Made by a program: the position numbers and the translations under genes. Shown here piece after piece: positions 29,420 through 39,531 of a stretch of 64,000 nucleotides of DNA. The first letter of the stretch is position 1, and each line of letters opens with the position of its first letter. This DNA comes from Cyclobacterium plantarum (GTDB lineage Bacteria > Bacteroidota > Bacteroidia > Cytophagales > Cyclobacteriaceae): the NCBI RefSeq assembly GCF_011290685.1, contig NZ_JAANYN010000004.1, positions 186,001 to 250,000 on the forward strand, given 5' to 3'. The notes under the pieces are model-generated. The model was not told the DNA's origin. It saw only the letters and a list, made by a program, of their open reading frames with translations, and ran no database searches.

Positions 29420-30451
29420 TTAATAATTCCAATTGGCATTTCCGGGAGGACAAGGCAAAAGCGTATCCCTCAAAGATTTCTTTTTCAGATCAGTAAAATA
29501 GATGGAAATTTCATGGGAGACATGGGCCGGATTGCTGAACCTATTCAACATGTAATCATAGCTATATGCCATGGTGATACCGCTTGGCAGGTTAAATCCC
29601 AGAACGGCATTGATCGAATTTTGGTCTGGCAAATCATTGAATCGGGTAATGTTTCTAAATCCCAAACCTCCGATGAAATTTTCTACCTGCAACTGTGGAA
29701 TCAATTCTATTTGTTGAAAAGTGCCTTGTCTTTTGTAATTGAAGGATACCGAAAACACCTTTCTAATGGGATAGGTTTTGAACATCCTGTTGTCCAGGTT
29801 TTTGACATATCCTCCATGTACACCCCATTTAATGGGGAGATTATTGCCAATGCCATTATCTAAAAAGCCAATATTTGGCCTGGTGACATGGTGGCTGCTG
29901 ATCCCCAACCAAAAGTCCGGAACCTGAAGCAATGCCCCAAATGAAAGGTCCGGATACCAATTGCTGTCTTCTCCCGGAAGCCTGTCAATAGTAGTGGGAT
30001 TGACGGTACGGTTTAACAAATCAATCTGGTCACCAAAAACCAACTCCTCTAGTGTTAGGCTTCGGTTTACAACACCAAATTGTCCACCAAACCGTAAGAA
30101 GCTTTCATCTCCCAATTTTAACCTGTAGGAAATGTATCCAGCAATATCTGCAGACCTTATGCTTAAAAAAGATTCTGTAAACTGTGAGGCAGACAGCCCT
30201 ATACCCACATTGGATTTGTCCAGGTAGGTGTCGAAGTAAAATCCTGCTGCATTAAAATCATAACCCAAACCCGGCCATTGTTTGCGGTAATTTAGCCCTA
30301 CTCTGCTGGTTTCCATGGCGCCGGCGAAGGCCGGACTCAGGTTTAGGGGAGCAGCATAAAACTGGGTGAAATGAAAATCCTGCCCCAGGGCTTTATTCCA
30401 GCCTGTAATCAGGCAGAGACATGCTATTCCTATGGTCCATACGTTTTTCAT
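29420..30451 (-). CDS. PorP/SprF-like type IX secretion outer-membrane protein
   Basis: ATG 30451 (MKNVWTIGIACLCLITG) gives 343 residues with a signal peptide ending near ALGQ. The body starts with the family hallmark DFHFTQFYAAPLNLSPAFAG, then VGLNYRKQWPGL, and continues as a beta-barrel with late YSYDYMLN. PorP/SprF proteins pair with large gliding or adhesin cargos with type B sorting domains; in Flavobacterium johnsoniae SprF is needed for SprB export. Here the ATG overlaps the TGA of the SprB-repeat gene (30448-30451), as expected for a cargo/partner pair. An earlier in-frame start at 30568 lies inside the upstream gene and lacks a signal peptide. Confidence 0.9.
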   Translation of the reverse strand: MKNVWTIGIACLCLITGWNKALGQDFHFTQFYAAPLNLSPAFAGAMETSRVGLNYRKQWPGLGYDFNAAGFYFDTYLDKSNVGIGLSASQFTESFLSIRSADIAGYISYRLKLGDESFLRFGGQFGVVNRSLTLEELVFGDQIDLLNRTVNPTTIDRLPGEDSNWYPDLSFGALLQVPDFWLGISSHHVTRPNIGFLDNGIGNNLPIKWGVHGGYVKNLDNRMFKTYPIRKVFSVSFNYKRQGTFQQIELIPQLQVENFIGGLGFRNITRFNDLPDQNSINAVLGFNLPSGITMAYSYDYMLNRFSNPAHVSHEISIYFTDLKKKSLRDTLLPCPPGNANWNY

Positions 30452-33400
30452 TTCAAAAGCATCAATGCACCGGTGTCCGAAAATTCCCTCCCATCGGTGG
30501 TAGTAAAATTCAATTTGTAAACATAATTCCCGGGTGTGGATTGTTGTCCCCGATAGCTGCCATCCCATCCCCTGGAATCTATTTCTTCGGTATGGAAAAG
30601 TATTTCACCCCATTTGTTCATGATGGTAAAAGAAATCTCTTCAATATAAAGGAATTTGGGAAAGAAATAATCATTGATCCCATCCCCGTTAGGGCTGAAC
30701 ACATTCGGGACCTTCAGAAAGTAATCCAATATTTCAATTTCAAATGTTGTTGTAGAGCTACAATTCCAGAAATCATAGGCAGTCAAATTAACTTCATATA
30801 TGCCCGCTTCCTGATACCGATGTATGGGACTATCTTCAAGACTGTTGTTCCCGTCACCAAAATCCCAGTAATAGCTGTCGATATTTCCACTGCTGTTGTT
30901 GATAAATTGCACATCAAAGTTGACAAGGTCTTCTCCATAGCTGTCAAAAGAGGCTGAAATATAATCTCCATCCACCAAAACCTGGCTATTTTCAACATCA
31001 AAACTTTTGTTTTGGGTGCAGCCATAGCCATCTGTAACCGTGACTGCATAAGTTCCGGGTTCATCGGTATTCATGCGGTAACCCTCATCAAACACTTCAC
31101 CATTGCTCCATTCAATAGTGTAGGGTGCTACTCCGCCGGCTACATTGATTTCGAATGTTTCACTGATCCCCCGGGGTTCGCATTCAATGGAGGTAGTGGA
31201 TACCATATCTATAGTAATTGGAGTGGGTCTGTTTACCCTGAAAGTTTGACTGACAAAACATCCGGATTGGTCTGTAATATCTACGGAATAGGTTCCATTG
31301 GTTAATCCTGAAATTCCCGCAGTGTTGGCTCCATTGCTCCATTCGTAGTTGTAGGGAGGGGTGCCCCCTGAAACTATCAGGTTGATTGCTCCACTTTGAC
31401 CATCTTCACAGGATAGGGCATCCTGGATTTGCTCCACTACCACCAAAATATCAGGCTCCACAATGTTGAATGACCGTTGAATGGTACAACCTTTTGCATC
31501 TTCCAGTAGTACGCTGTATGTTCCTGGTCCAAGGTTATAGATAGCCGATTGCTCAGGGCCATGATCCCATATGGCCCTTACAGGAGCCTCCCCTCCTTCC
31601 AGGTTGAGCAAAATGCTCCCATCCGCAGCCCCATTGCAAGATATTTGATTTACTTCCGGGGATACATCAAAAACCGGTACATCCTCAATGGTTGTTTCCC
31701 TTACCAGCCTGCAGCCGTTTGCATCGGTTACCGTAACCTGATAAAAGCCAGGACCTATCCCCGAAAATTCTGTTTGTGTGGAGCCAATGTTCCAACTGAC
31801 CTGGTAGGGGGCTTCACCCCCGGTTATGTCAACAGAAAGGTTGGCATCATTGGCGTTGAAACAGGATACAGGGGTTTGGTTGAGTGTGGCTTCAAGGGCA
31901 GCGTCCGGCTGGAGAATCTGAATTTCGGGTAAGATGCCTATACAACCATTGGCATCTGTGACGCTAAGGGAGTAGTTGCCAGCAGGAATATTTTCCAGGT
32001 TTTGAGAGCTCATGTCAATTGCTGCACCATCTCGTGACCAATCAAACACATAGGTATCAGTTACCCCTCCCGTTACTGCTACAGCAATGCTCCCGGTGGC
32101 TTCTCCAAAGCAAAGCACATCTTCCGTTTCCAGCAAAGTTACTTCCAGCAAATCCGGCTCATTGACAGGAAAGCTTTCCCTTGCCTCACATCCATTTTCA
32201 TCAACCAGCAGCACTTCATAAATTCCCGGAGATAATCCGGATATTTCGGTGGCAGCGGAAGTGAAATTGTTGGGACCTGTCCACGAAATGGTGAAATTCT
32301 CGGTGCCACCGGTAGCAGCTAGAGAAATACGTCCATCATTCGCTCCAAAACAACTGATCTCAAAACCATTGATACTACTGATTGTAGCATTCAAATCAAG
32401 TGGCTCAGGGGAAAGTATCTCCAATTCATCAGAATTGACTGCGCAGCCATTTTCATCGGTAACAGTAAGCTGGTAAGTGCCTGGGCTTAAATTAGAAATT
32501 CTGAGTTGATCTGATGAAAAGCCCTCAGGCCCGGTCCACTCAAATGTATAATTTCCAGACCCTCCGGCTACCGTAACTTCAATGAAGCCATCAGCAGCAC
32601 CAAAACAACTGATATTAAAACCGTTAAAGGAGGACAATTCAGTGGATTCAATCTGTACACCTTCATCTGGCTGACTGATAAGCAGCCCAGTCAATTCCTG
32701 AAAACACCCATTGGCATCCGTAACCCGCACGGTGTAGTTGCCCGCTGGTAGGTTGTCAACTATCCAGTTGATGTCCGTGGTTGGCGCTGTTTCACGGCTG
32801 ATACTTCCATCTTGATTTTCCAGACTAAACAGGTAGGGGCCAGCTGAAGGTCCGCTAAGGCTAACCCCTAATCTTCCCGTTTCCTGTCCAAAACAGGCAA
32901 CATTTTCTTTTTCATCGACCAATTCAACTATTTGCAGACTCTCAGGTTCAGTAAGGTTGTAACTGCTATTTATCTGGCAGCCGTTTTGGTCGGAAATCAA
33001 CACCTCATACACACCGGTAACCAGGTTTTCCAGGGAGGTATCATTGGAAGTAAAGCCATCCGGGCCTGTCCAATTAACGTTTATTGGTTCATTTCCACCT
33101 GAAATGAGCAGATGGATAAAACCCTCATTTCCACCATTACATTGGATGCCAAAACCATTGAAATCTGAGACTTCATCGGTTAAACTCAAGGCTTCAGGTT
33201 CTGTAATCCCAAAGGTCTCTGTCAAAGAACATCCTGATTCGTCAGATACAGTCAATTCATAATTTCCCGGTGCCAAATCAGAAAGGGTATTGCTTGCAGA
33301 GGTAAAACCATCCGGACCAGACCAGGATAAAGCCACTGCACCTTGTGCACCTTCTACCTCAAACGATATAAAACCATCGTTGGCTCCGTTACAAGAGATT

Positions 33401-36177
33401 TCAAAACCGTTGTAATCAGAAACCGATACATTGGTTAATTCAAGACCATTTTCCGGTTGCACTATGGGAATGTCTTCGATGATTTTGCTACAGCCGTTAG
33501 AATCAGTGACCCGAACCCAATAATTTCCAGCAACCAGGTTGGCCAGATCCAGCCTATCCGACACAAAATCATTAATGGTCCTAAGGGGCACAGTTTCGCC
33601 CATTTCACCAAGCTGTATTTCATAGGGTGGAACCGAAAGACTGGTTAATGCTATTGCAATGGCTCCGGTATCATCCCCAAAGCAAGTGATATTTACCCTT
33701 TCGTCTGGAATCTCTTCGATGATCAATTCCACCGGTTCTTCCAGCAAATAACTGGATTCAAGTATACATCCATTCGAATCTGTAATGGTCAGTTCATAAG
33801 ACCCGGGGCTTAAATTTTCTATGATTGGATCCGTGAAGCTGAATCCGTCAGGCCCTGCCCAACTAAAGGTAAACGCACCTGTGCCGCCAGCTGGATCAGG
33901 ATTGATACTGCCATCTGCACTGCCAGTACAACTGATCTCGAAACCATTGTAATTCGGGATGACTTCGTTTAGGGTGATGGGGGTAGGAGCGATAAGTTCT
34001 ACTGATCCGATAGTTGCGGTACAATTGTTCTCATCGGTAACGATGAATTGATACTGTCCCGGAGCCAAATCAAAAATATCCTTTTCAGTGGATTCAAAGC
34101 CATCCGGTCCGGTCCAGAGGTAGTCCAGTGCACCTTCTCCGCCGGTAATTTCCAATTCAATGCTCCCATCATTCTGACCGGGACAGGAGATCTGAAATCC
34201 ATTATAGTCAGAAATGACCGGCTCTTCAATTATTAATCCCGTATCGGGTTGATCGATAAGGATGTCGTTGATTTCAAAAGTACAGCCCTTGGCATCCGTG
34301 ACCACCAAACGGTAATTACCTGCGGGCAGGTCTGAAATGAATACTTCGCCGAATCCAAGAGAAACTATTGGATCCTCTTTAATTCCTTCTGAAGCACCGT
34401 CCCTAAATGCCTCAAAAAAATAAGGTCCAGTAGTGGGTCCATCTACTTCCAATACAATCAAGCCTGTTTCTTCCCCAAAACACTGCACGTCTACCCTAAG
34501 GTCTGCCCGCTCAATCATGGATAAAGGGTCAGGTTCTTCTATGGTGAAATTTTCTGCGATCATACAGCCATTGGCATCGGTCAGTAAAACTGCATAATCC
34601 CCCGCTTCCAGACCTTGCCGCTGCATGGCATCATCACCTGCCTGCGCCGTCAATTCATTCAAACCGGTCGGATCCGGTACGGTAAGGTCAGCAAAATTCC
34701 CCTCATACCAGGCTATGGTATAGGCTTCAGTACCTCCCGTTGGAGCAATAGTGACAATGCCATCGCCGGCTCCATTGCAGGAAATAGGATTAAAATTAGC
34801 ATTTAACTCGAGGGGATCAGGTCCTTCTACAATAAAAGTGGGGGTAACAATAGTACATAGCAAGGGAGCTGCATCCGGGATTTCAAACCGGCGCACACTT
34901 TCTTGGATTACAGCATAATAACTCCCTTCTGGTAAGTTGGAAAGGGTGCTTTCCATACCAAGGATTTCACCGTCCTTTTCAATTGGGATATTGGATTCGG
35001 TACCAATTTTGTCACCGGATAAAGCGAACCAGTGGATTGAATAATTCCTCGCTGTTTCAAAGGGACTGCCCTCAAAGGGTTGAGACCAGCCTCCGCTAAT
35101 GGAAAGGACTATTTCTCCATCATTAGCCCCAAAACAGGATAAGTTTTGAATACTTTCCTCTACAATTATGGGTTCAGGTAATACAATTTCAAATTCCTCA
35201 GTACCACTACAACCAAGCCTATCAATCACTTCCATCGTGAACTTTCCGTTTCCTATATTATCAGAATTAATAACCAAATAATCAGTTGTAAGACTGACTA
35301 TATTATAAGTGTCCGATACGATGTTATCTTCCTCATCATAAATTATAAATGATGTTAAAGGTACTTCAGCATTATAAAAAATAAATTCTACAACTCCTCC
35401 GGGATCTTCTGCACATAATGGACCGGATACATTAATGTCAAAATTTATAGAATAAGGCTCGCCTAGTGGACCAATCTGCTTGGTGAAAACTCTACCCAAA
35501 TTGTCCTCAACTATAATATCATAATTCGCTATTCTACTTAGATCCAATTCTTCAAAATCAAAACTAGCTGAGGCTGTTCCCTGACCAGGAAAAGAACTTG
35601 TGAAAATTTGTTCTTGAATAATATTCCCATCCAAATCTAATAAGGTAAAATTAACAGGAAATGACTGTGAAGGAATTCCAGGGAAAGGTTGATATGCCTT
35701 AACTTCTAAAGTAACTATACCCATGCAGGGCTTTTCATCATATCTGGTGTGGGTCAGGGGAGGGATGACCAGTATCCTTAGTTCATAATCGTCGAAATCA
35801 CCCGATACGTCCGATACCCTCACATTTACCAGGATTTCTTCTCCGGCAGCACTCCATTCTTTATCGTATTCTATAGTCCGGTTAATGGTGTTTCCTGTTC
35901 GATTGTATCCTGGTCCTTCTAAAACCTGTAGAGATAAATCTCCAGGATCCCCATCATAATCAATGGTAAGCATGTCCAGGGTGATTACCAGGCCTTCATC
36001 ATAAAAGATTTTTACTTCCTCCTGACCTGTAACGGTAATGGGCAAAAACAACATCCAATCTTTACCCTGAGTTTGCAGCAAAACAGTGCTGGTCAAAACT
36101 ACGACCAGTGTTGTGTATAACAAAAATTTTAATCTAGCTCTTTGATAAAAAATCAAACTTTTATACAAAAAATTCAC
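30448..36177 (-). CDS. Giant SprB-repeat adhesin with PKD and T9SS type B sorting domain
   Basis: A 1909-residue secreted protein, probably a cell-surface adhesin. The N-terminus has one hydrophobic segment (about 18-34); GTG 36177 is the best start, though the true start is uncertain. Residues 50-340 hold cadherin/Ig-like beta domains. About 16 SprB repeats follow (about 340-1700), each with a C(F/N/P)G(x)xDG motif and GxYxVxVTDxNGC. Then come a PKD domain (YYWDFGDGNNS, near 1769) and the gliding C-terminal domain VPNVFSPNGDGINDYFFP, MNKWGEILF and YVYKLNF. This last part is the T9SS sorting signal of type B. The PorP/SprF-like gene overlaps its stop. The sugar or surface it binds is unknown. 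Confidence 0.92.
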   Translation of the reverse strand: MNFLYKSLIFYQRARLKFLLYTTLVVVLTSTVLLQTQGKDWMLFLPITVTGQEEVKIFYDEGLVITLDMLTIDYDGDPGDLSLQVLEGPGYNRTGNTINRTIEYDKEWSAAGEEILVNVRVSDVSGDFDDYELRILVIPPLTHTRYDEKPCMGIVTLEVKAYQPFPGIPSQSFPVNFTLLDLDGNIIQEQIFTSSFPGQGTASASFDFEELDLSRIANYDIIVEDNLGRVFTKQIGPLGEPYSINFDINVSGPLCAEDPGGVVEFIFYNAEVPLTSFIIYDEEDNIVSDTYNIVSLTTDYLVINSDNIGNGKFTMEVIDRLGCSGTEEFEIVLPEPIIVEESIQNLSCFGANDGEIVLSISGGWSQPFEGSPFETARNYSIHWFALSGDKIGTESNIPIEKDGEILGMESTLSNLPEGSYYAVIQESVRRFEIPDAAPLLCTIVTPTFIVEGPDPLELNANFNPISCNGAGDGIVTIAPTGGTEAYTIAWYEGNFADLTVPDPTGLNELTAQAGDDAMQRQGLEAGDYAVLLTDANGCMIAENFTIEEPDPLSMIERADLRVDVQCFGEETGLIVLEVDGPTTGPYFFEAFRDGASEGIKEDPIVSLGFGEVFISDLPAGNYRLVVTDAKGCTFEINDILIDQPDTGLIIEEPVISDYNGFQISCPGQNDGSIELEITGGEGALDYLWTGPDGFESTEKDIFDLAPGQYQFIVTDENNCTATIGSVELIAPTPITLNEVIPNYNGFEISCTGSADGSINPDPAGGTGAFTFSWAGPDGFSFTDPIIENLSPGSYELTITDSNGCILESSYLLEEPVELIIEEIPDERVNITCFGDDTGAIAIALTSLSVPPYEIQLGEMGETVPLRTINDFVSDRLDLANLVAGNYWVRVTDSNGCSKIIEDIPIVQPENGLELTNVSVSDYNGFEISCNGANDGFISFEVEGAQGAVALSWSGPDGFTSASNTLSDLAPGNYELTVSDESGCSLTETFGITEPEALSLTDEVSDFNGFGIQCNGGNEGFIHLLISGGNEPINVNWTGPDGFTSNDTSLENLVTGVYEVLISDQNGCQINSSYNLTEPESLQIVELVDEKENVACFGQETGRLGVSLSGPSAGPYLFSLENQDGSISRETAPTTDINWIVDNLPAGNYTVRVTDANGCFQELTGLLISQPDEGVQIESTELSSFNGFNISCFGAADGFIEVTVAGGSGNYTFEWTGPEGFSSDQLRISNLSPGTYQLTVTDENGCAVNSDELEILSPEPLDLNATISSINGFEISCFGANDGRISLAATGGTENFTISWTGPNNFTSAATEISGLSPGIYEVLLVDENGCEARESFPVNEPDLLEVTLLETEDVLCFGEATGSIAVAVTGGVTDTYVFDWSRDGAAIDMSSQNLENIPAGNYSLSVTDANGCIGILPEIQILQPDAALEATLNQTPVSCFNANDANLSVDITGGEAPYQVSWNIGSTQTEFSGIGPGFYQVTVTDANGCRLVRETTIEDVPVFDVSPEVNQISCNGAADGSILLNLEGGEAPVRAIWDHGPEQSAIYNLGPGTYSVLLEDAKGCTIQRSFNIVEPDILVVVEQIQDALSCEDGQSGAINLIVSGGTPPYNYEWSNGANTAGISGLTNGTYSVDITDQSGCFVSQTFRVNRPTPITIDMVSTTSIECEPRGISETFEINVAGGVAPYTIEWSNGEVFDEGYRMNTDEPGTYAVTVTDGYGCTQNKSFDVENSQVLVDGDYISASFDSYGEDLVNFDVQFINNSSGNIDSYYWDFGDGNNSLEDSPIHRYQEAGIYEVNLTAYDFWNCSSTTTFEIEILDYFLKVPNVFSPNGDGINDYFFPKFLYIEEISFTIMNKWGEILFHTEEIDSRGWDGSYRGQQSTPGNYVYKLNFTTTDGREFSDTGALMLLK
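31890..34230 (-). repeat. Three-unit A-A-B super-repeat inside the SprB-repeat gene (bounds approximate)
   Basis: SprB modules of type A (NGFxISCxGxxDG) and type B (CFGxxTGxIxV) alternate A-A-B three times. Equivalent points lie at about 34195, 33403 and 32617, giving periods of 792 and 786 bp. The A-to-A step is 252-255 bp in each unit. Confidence 0.7.
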
Positions 36178-36277
36178 GACAAAAAATAGTTTTAATTATC
36201 TAAAATACAAAATATTGATTATAACATGAATTGACGCAATAAAATTAAGCAATAGATTTTATAAATCGATAATACCT

Positions 36278-39200
36278 TTAGTTTTTTATTAAAGGGTTTA
36301 GAATATAGGCCAGCAGATCCCTTACCTGCTCTTCCTGAAGTTCTTCAAACAACCTTTCCGGCATTACAGACCTTTGACTCAACTTGATGTTTCGGATATC
36401 AGTATCTGATATAAATTCACCTTTCCCACCCAAAGGAGGTACCAGATATTTGATCCCCCCCTCATCTTTTACCAGCTTTCCCACTACAGTTCTTCCATCC
36501 TTAAGGGTAAGTTCCATGGTCTCATAGCCTTCCCGTATATCTGCATTGGGATTTATGGTATGCAATAACCAGTAATCTAGGTTTGTACGGTCGTAACCGC
36601 CTAAATCAGGACCAATATCGCCTCCCCCTTCTCCCAGCCGATGACAGCTGCCGCATTTGTTGACAAACAGTTGTTTGCCGGCCACCGCGTTTCCATTGTC
36701 CCTGGAAACAGTTTCTTTCCAGTGCTTGATGCTTTCATTTATTTGCGCAGCGTCCAGAGGCTTACTTTCAGGCCAGATTTGGGCTGCCTTACCCTTTATG
36801 GCATCGGTTTCTAATGCATAGAAATTTCTTATCAACTGGTAAGGAACATCTTCTTTATGAATTACTTTAGTTTCTGTGATTTCATGGAAAAAGGCATTTG
36901 CCCATTCGGGGCGACTGGAAAACAAACGGATAGCTTCCTCCCTGACATAGCTGTCCCCCCTGATACCCGGATAGATGGCCGCCATCTCTTTCCCGATTTC
37001 AGCCTGATTAAAATTCTTCAGGCTGTGTATTGCTGCCTGTTTTAAAGCACTGGGATTGTCTCCTGATTTTATCAAATCCAATAAAACAGGTACAGTTTCC
37101 GGGGCTTTTATTTCTCCAAAAAGTGAAATGAGATTTAGTCTGTGTTTCAGAGATTGGTTTTCGTCACGAACCAATTGTAGTGCATCCGGAAGATGATCAA
37201 AATCGCCGGTTTTCAATTCCAGTTGGAAGGGCGTATTCTCCTTTTCTTTTGCGGCAATTTCTTCCAAAAGCCTGGGAGGGACCGTGCTCAGATCCCTTCC
37301 TACCATCCCTTCATAGAATCCATTCACAAGGACCTGATCAAAGGATTCATTGGGAGATTTTGCCAGGAAACCGGCAGCTGCCTCATAGTGATTTCCCATA
37401 ACCAGGCGCTGCACCATGCGTCCTGCCAGGTGGCTTTTGATGATGGGGTTTTGCCAGTTGGCCGGATTATCCCACCATGCTAAAACTGCGGAAAGATTTT
37501 TCGTAACCTGGGATTCCATTGCCCACCATATCAAAAGGGGGATATCCGGATCGTTTGGATCCAATTTAAGGAGTAGTAGGGCTTCCAAAGCGGGAAGTGC
37601 CTGTTTTGTGGGTATTCTTTTGATGGTGGAAGCGAACTGGCTGATCACTTCCGGAGAGGAACGCTTGGTGGCCAATTGGAGAAAAGTGGGAAAAACGTCA
37701 TCGGGGATTGATTTCTGGTCCCCCAACAGCCTGATGGTCCACATTTGGACTTGGGGATCAGGGTGTTGCAGGGCTTGCCTTACAAAATCCCCTGTAAAGC
37801 CATTGGACAGATGAATGGCCCACAATGCTTCCAAAGCATCCTGGGGATCTTCAGAATTGAATAAAGGCAGCAATTCGGGCAGGGCATTTTTGTCTTTCCG
37901 GTCTGCAAATTGCCTTAAGGCCTGTTGCCGGAACCACTTATTTGGATGTTGCAACCAGGTGACCAGCTCTGAAAAATTTGCTTTGCTAAAATCAAAGGAA
38001 GCCATGTTTAGGGCGTGATCAAATGGCTTGATTCGGTATATTCTCCCGCTATTTTTATGCCAGGTATCTCTGGGGTCCACATGCGAAAGCCTGCTGTCAT
38101 ACCAATCGGCGATGTACACTGCTCCGTCAGGACCTGTCTTGATGTCAACAGGTCTGAACCATTTGTCTGCTGTTTCGACCAGGAAGCCTATATCCTTATT
38201 GGAAAATGAGGATCCATTTTCTTGGAGTTCTGTCAATTGTATGTAATTGTGCAAGGGGTTAAGGGCCATCATTTTGTTTTGGTATTTTGGCGGCAATAGA
38301 GCTGCTTCATACATCATGACAGCATGCGTAAACCTTTTATTTTCACCGGCCAAAGGCATATTTGGTAAATGTCCAAAAGCAAACGGGTTGGTAAGGGCAC
38401 CATGTTTGCCCCAACTTTTCACGTAATAGGCTCCTTGTTTGTAGTAGGGGCCTCTTCCGTAACCATTGGATCCTGAAAAAATACGTCCCTTGCGGTCAAA
38501 TTCCAGATAAAAGGGATTGTTTCCACCTCCTTCGGCAAAAAGCTCAAATTCTTGTTTTTCCGGCTGGTACCTCCAAATAGCCTGACCCTTAAATTCCACC
38601 GGTTCACTATTTTTGGATTGGATCCTGGAAGAGGTAGTGCTTCCCTGTACGCCATAAAGCCATCCATCCGGACCCCAGTGGAGGCTATTGGCGACGGCAT
38701 GGGTATCCTGAAGGCCAAAGCCCTCCAGATGTACCTCAGGATCAGCATCCGGCAGACCATCCCCATTGGGGTCCGGAAAAGCCAAAAGATAAGGAGGGTT
38801 CATTACCCAAATTTTGCTTCGGCCCAGGGCTACTGCCGTGGCAATATTTAAACCGCTGATGGCATCAAATGACTTGTCATAAGTACCATCTCCATTGCTG
38901 TCTTCAAATACGCTGATTTTATCTGCACCATTTGCTCCCTCTGGCGGGGCTTCTGGCTGCTTGTCAAAACTGACGCGGGTATGGTTATCTATAGACGTAA
39001 TTTTTAATCCTTCAGGATAGGGGTATTGGTGATACTGCACCACCCAAAGCCTTCCCCGGTGGTCAAAACTCATGTGGATGGGCTGGACGATATCAGGTTC
39101 GCTCAATACCAGCTCTAACTCAAGATCTCCGGGTAACTGAAAAGCCCTCACTGCCTCGGCAGGATCAGTAGGAGCCGAATTGGGATCGGTAAGGTCACCT

Positions 39201-39364
39201 CTGCCTTCAAAATTTTCCATGTATCGTGCCACATCCTCGTTGGCAGCAATAGGGTGCGCAAATTTTTTTTCCTGGCAACCCTGATGAATCAGGGAAATTC
39301 CCAATAGAAATATTAAGGCAGGAAAGCCATTTTCAGGCAGGAAAAAGGATGTAAAGCTAATCAT
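36278..39364 (-). CDS. PVC-type membrane-bound dehydrogenase-like protein with HEAT repeats and c-type heme site
   Basis: A 1028-residue lipoprotein (signal ending HQGC). The N-terminal half is a beta-propeller like the TIGR02604 dehydrogenase domain, with SFDHRGRLWVVQY, GRLYGV-like DGWLYGVQGS and PDGAVYIADWYDS. HEAT-like repeats follow (about 455-860), then a cytochrome domain with CGSCH near residue 905 and GPDLGGYDRTNLDYWLLH. The fold is common in Planctomycetes and Bacteroidota and thought to act in periplasmic electron transfer from sugar or alcohol oxidation; no substrate is proven. The divergent GH2 operon suggests a link to glycoside use. The paralogue at 57641 shares the layout. Confidence 0.8.
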   Translation of the reverse strand: MISFTSFFLPENGFPALIFLLGISLIHQGCQEKKFAHPIAANEDVARYMENFEGRGDLTDPNSAPTDPAEAVRAFQLPGDLELELVLSEPDIVQPIHMSFDHRGRLWVVQYHQYPYPEGLKITSIDNHTRVSFDKQPEAPPEGANGADKISVFEDSNGDGTYDKSFDAISGLNIATAVALGRSKIWVMNPPYLLAFPDPNGDGLPDADPEVHLEGFGLQDTHAVANSLHWGPDGWLYGVQGSTTSSRIQSKNSEPVEFKGQAIWRYQPEKQEFELFAEGGGNNPFYLEFDRKGRIFSGSNGYGRGPYYKQGAYYVKSWGKHGALTNPFAFGHLPNMPLAGENKRFTHAVMMYEAALLPPKYQNKMMALNPLHNYIQLTELQENGSSFSNKDIGFLVETADKWFRPVDIKTGPDGAVYIADWYDSRLSHVDPRDTWHKNSGRIYRIKPFDHALNMASFDFSKANFSELVTWLQHPNKWFRQQALRQFADRKDKNALPELLPLFNSEDPQDALEALWAIHLSNGFTGDFVRQALQHPDPQVQMWTIRLLGDQKSIPDDVFPTFLQLATKRSSPEVISQFASTIKRIPTKQALPALEALLLLKLDPNDPDIPLLIWWAMESQVTKNLSAVLAWWDNPANWQNPIIKSHLAGRMVQRLVMGNHYEAAAGFLAKSPNESFDQVLVNGFYEGMVGRDLSTVPPRLLEEIAAKEKENTPFQLELKTGDFDHLPDALQLVRDENQSLKHRLNLISLFGEIKAPETVPVLLDLIKSGDNPSALKQAAIHSLKNFNQAEIGKEMAAIYPGIRGDSYVREEAIRLFSSRPEWANAFFHEITETKVIHKEDVPYQLIRNFYALETDAIKGKAAQIWPESKPLDAAQINESIKHWKETVSRDNGNAVAGKQLFVNKCGSCHRLGEGGGDIGPDLGGYDRTNLDYWLLHTINPNADIREGYETMELTLKDGRTVVGKLVKDEGGIKYLVPPLGGKGEFISDTDIRNIKLSQRSVMPERLFEELQEEQVRDLLAYILNPLIKN

Positions 39365-39531
39365 TTGAAGTATAGGGTAATGCCAGGTTGTAAAATGCCA
39401 TTATTCGCATGAAATTATCGATTTTAGAGGAGCCTTCGATACTTTTCTCCATAATTTTTGATATTTTCGCTTAATTTCTTTTTAAAAAGACCATTTTTGA
39501 AATTACAATTGACTCAAAAATAATTGAACCC

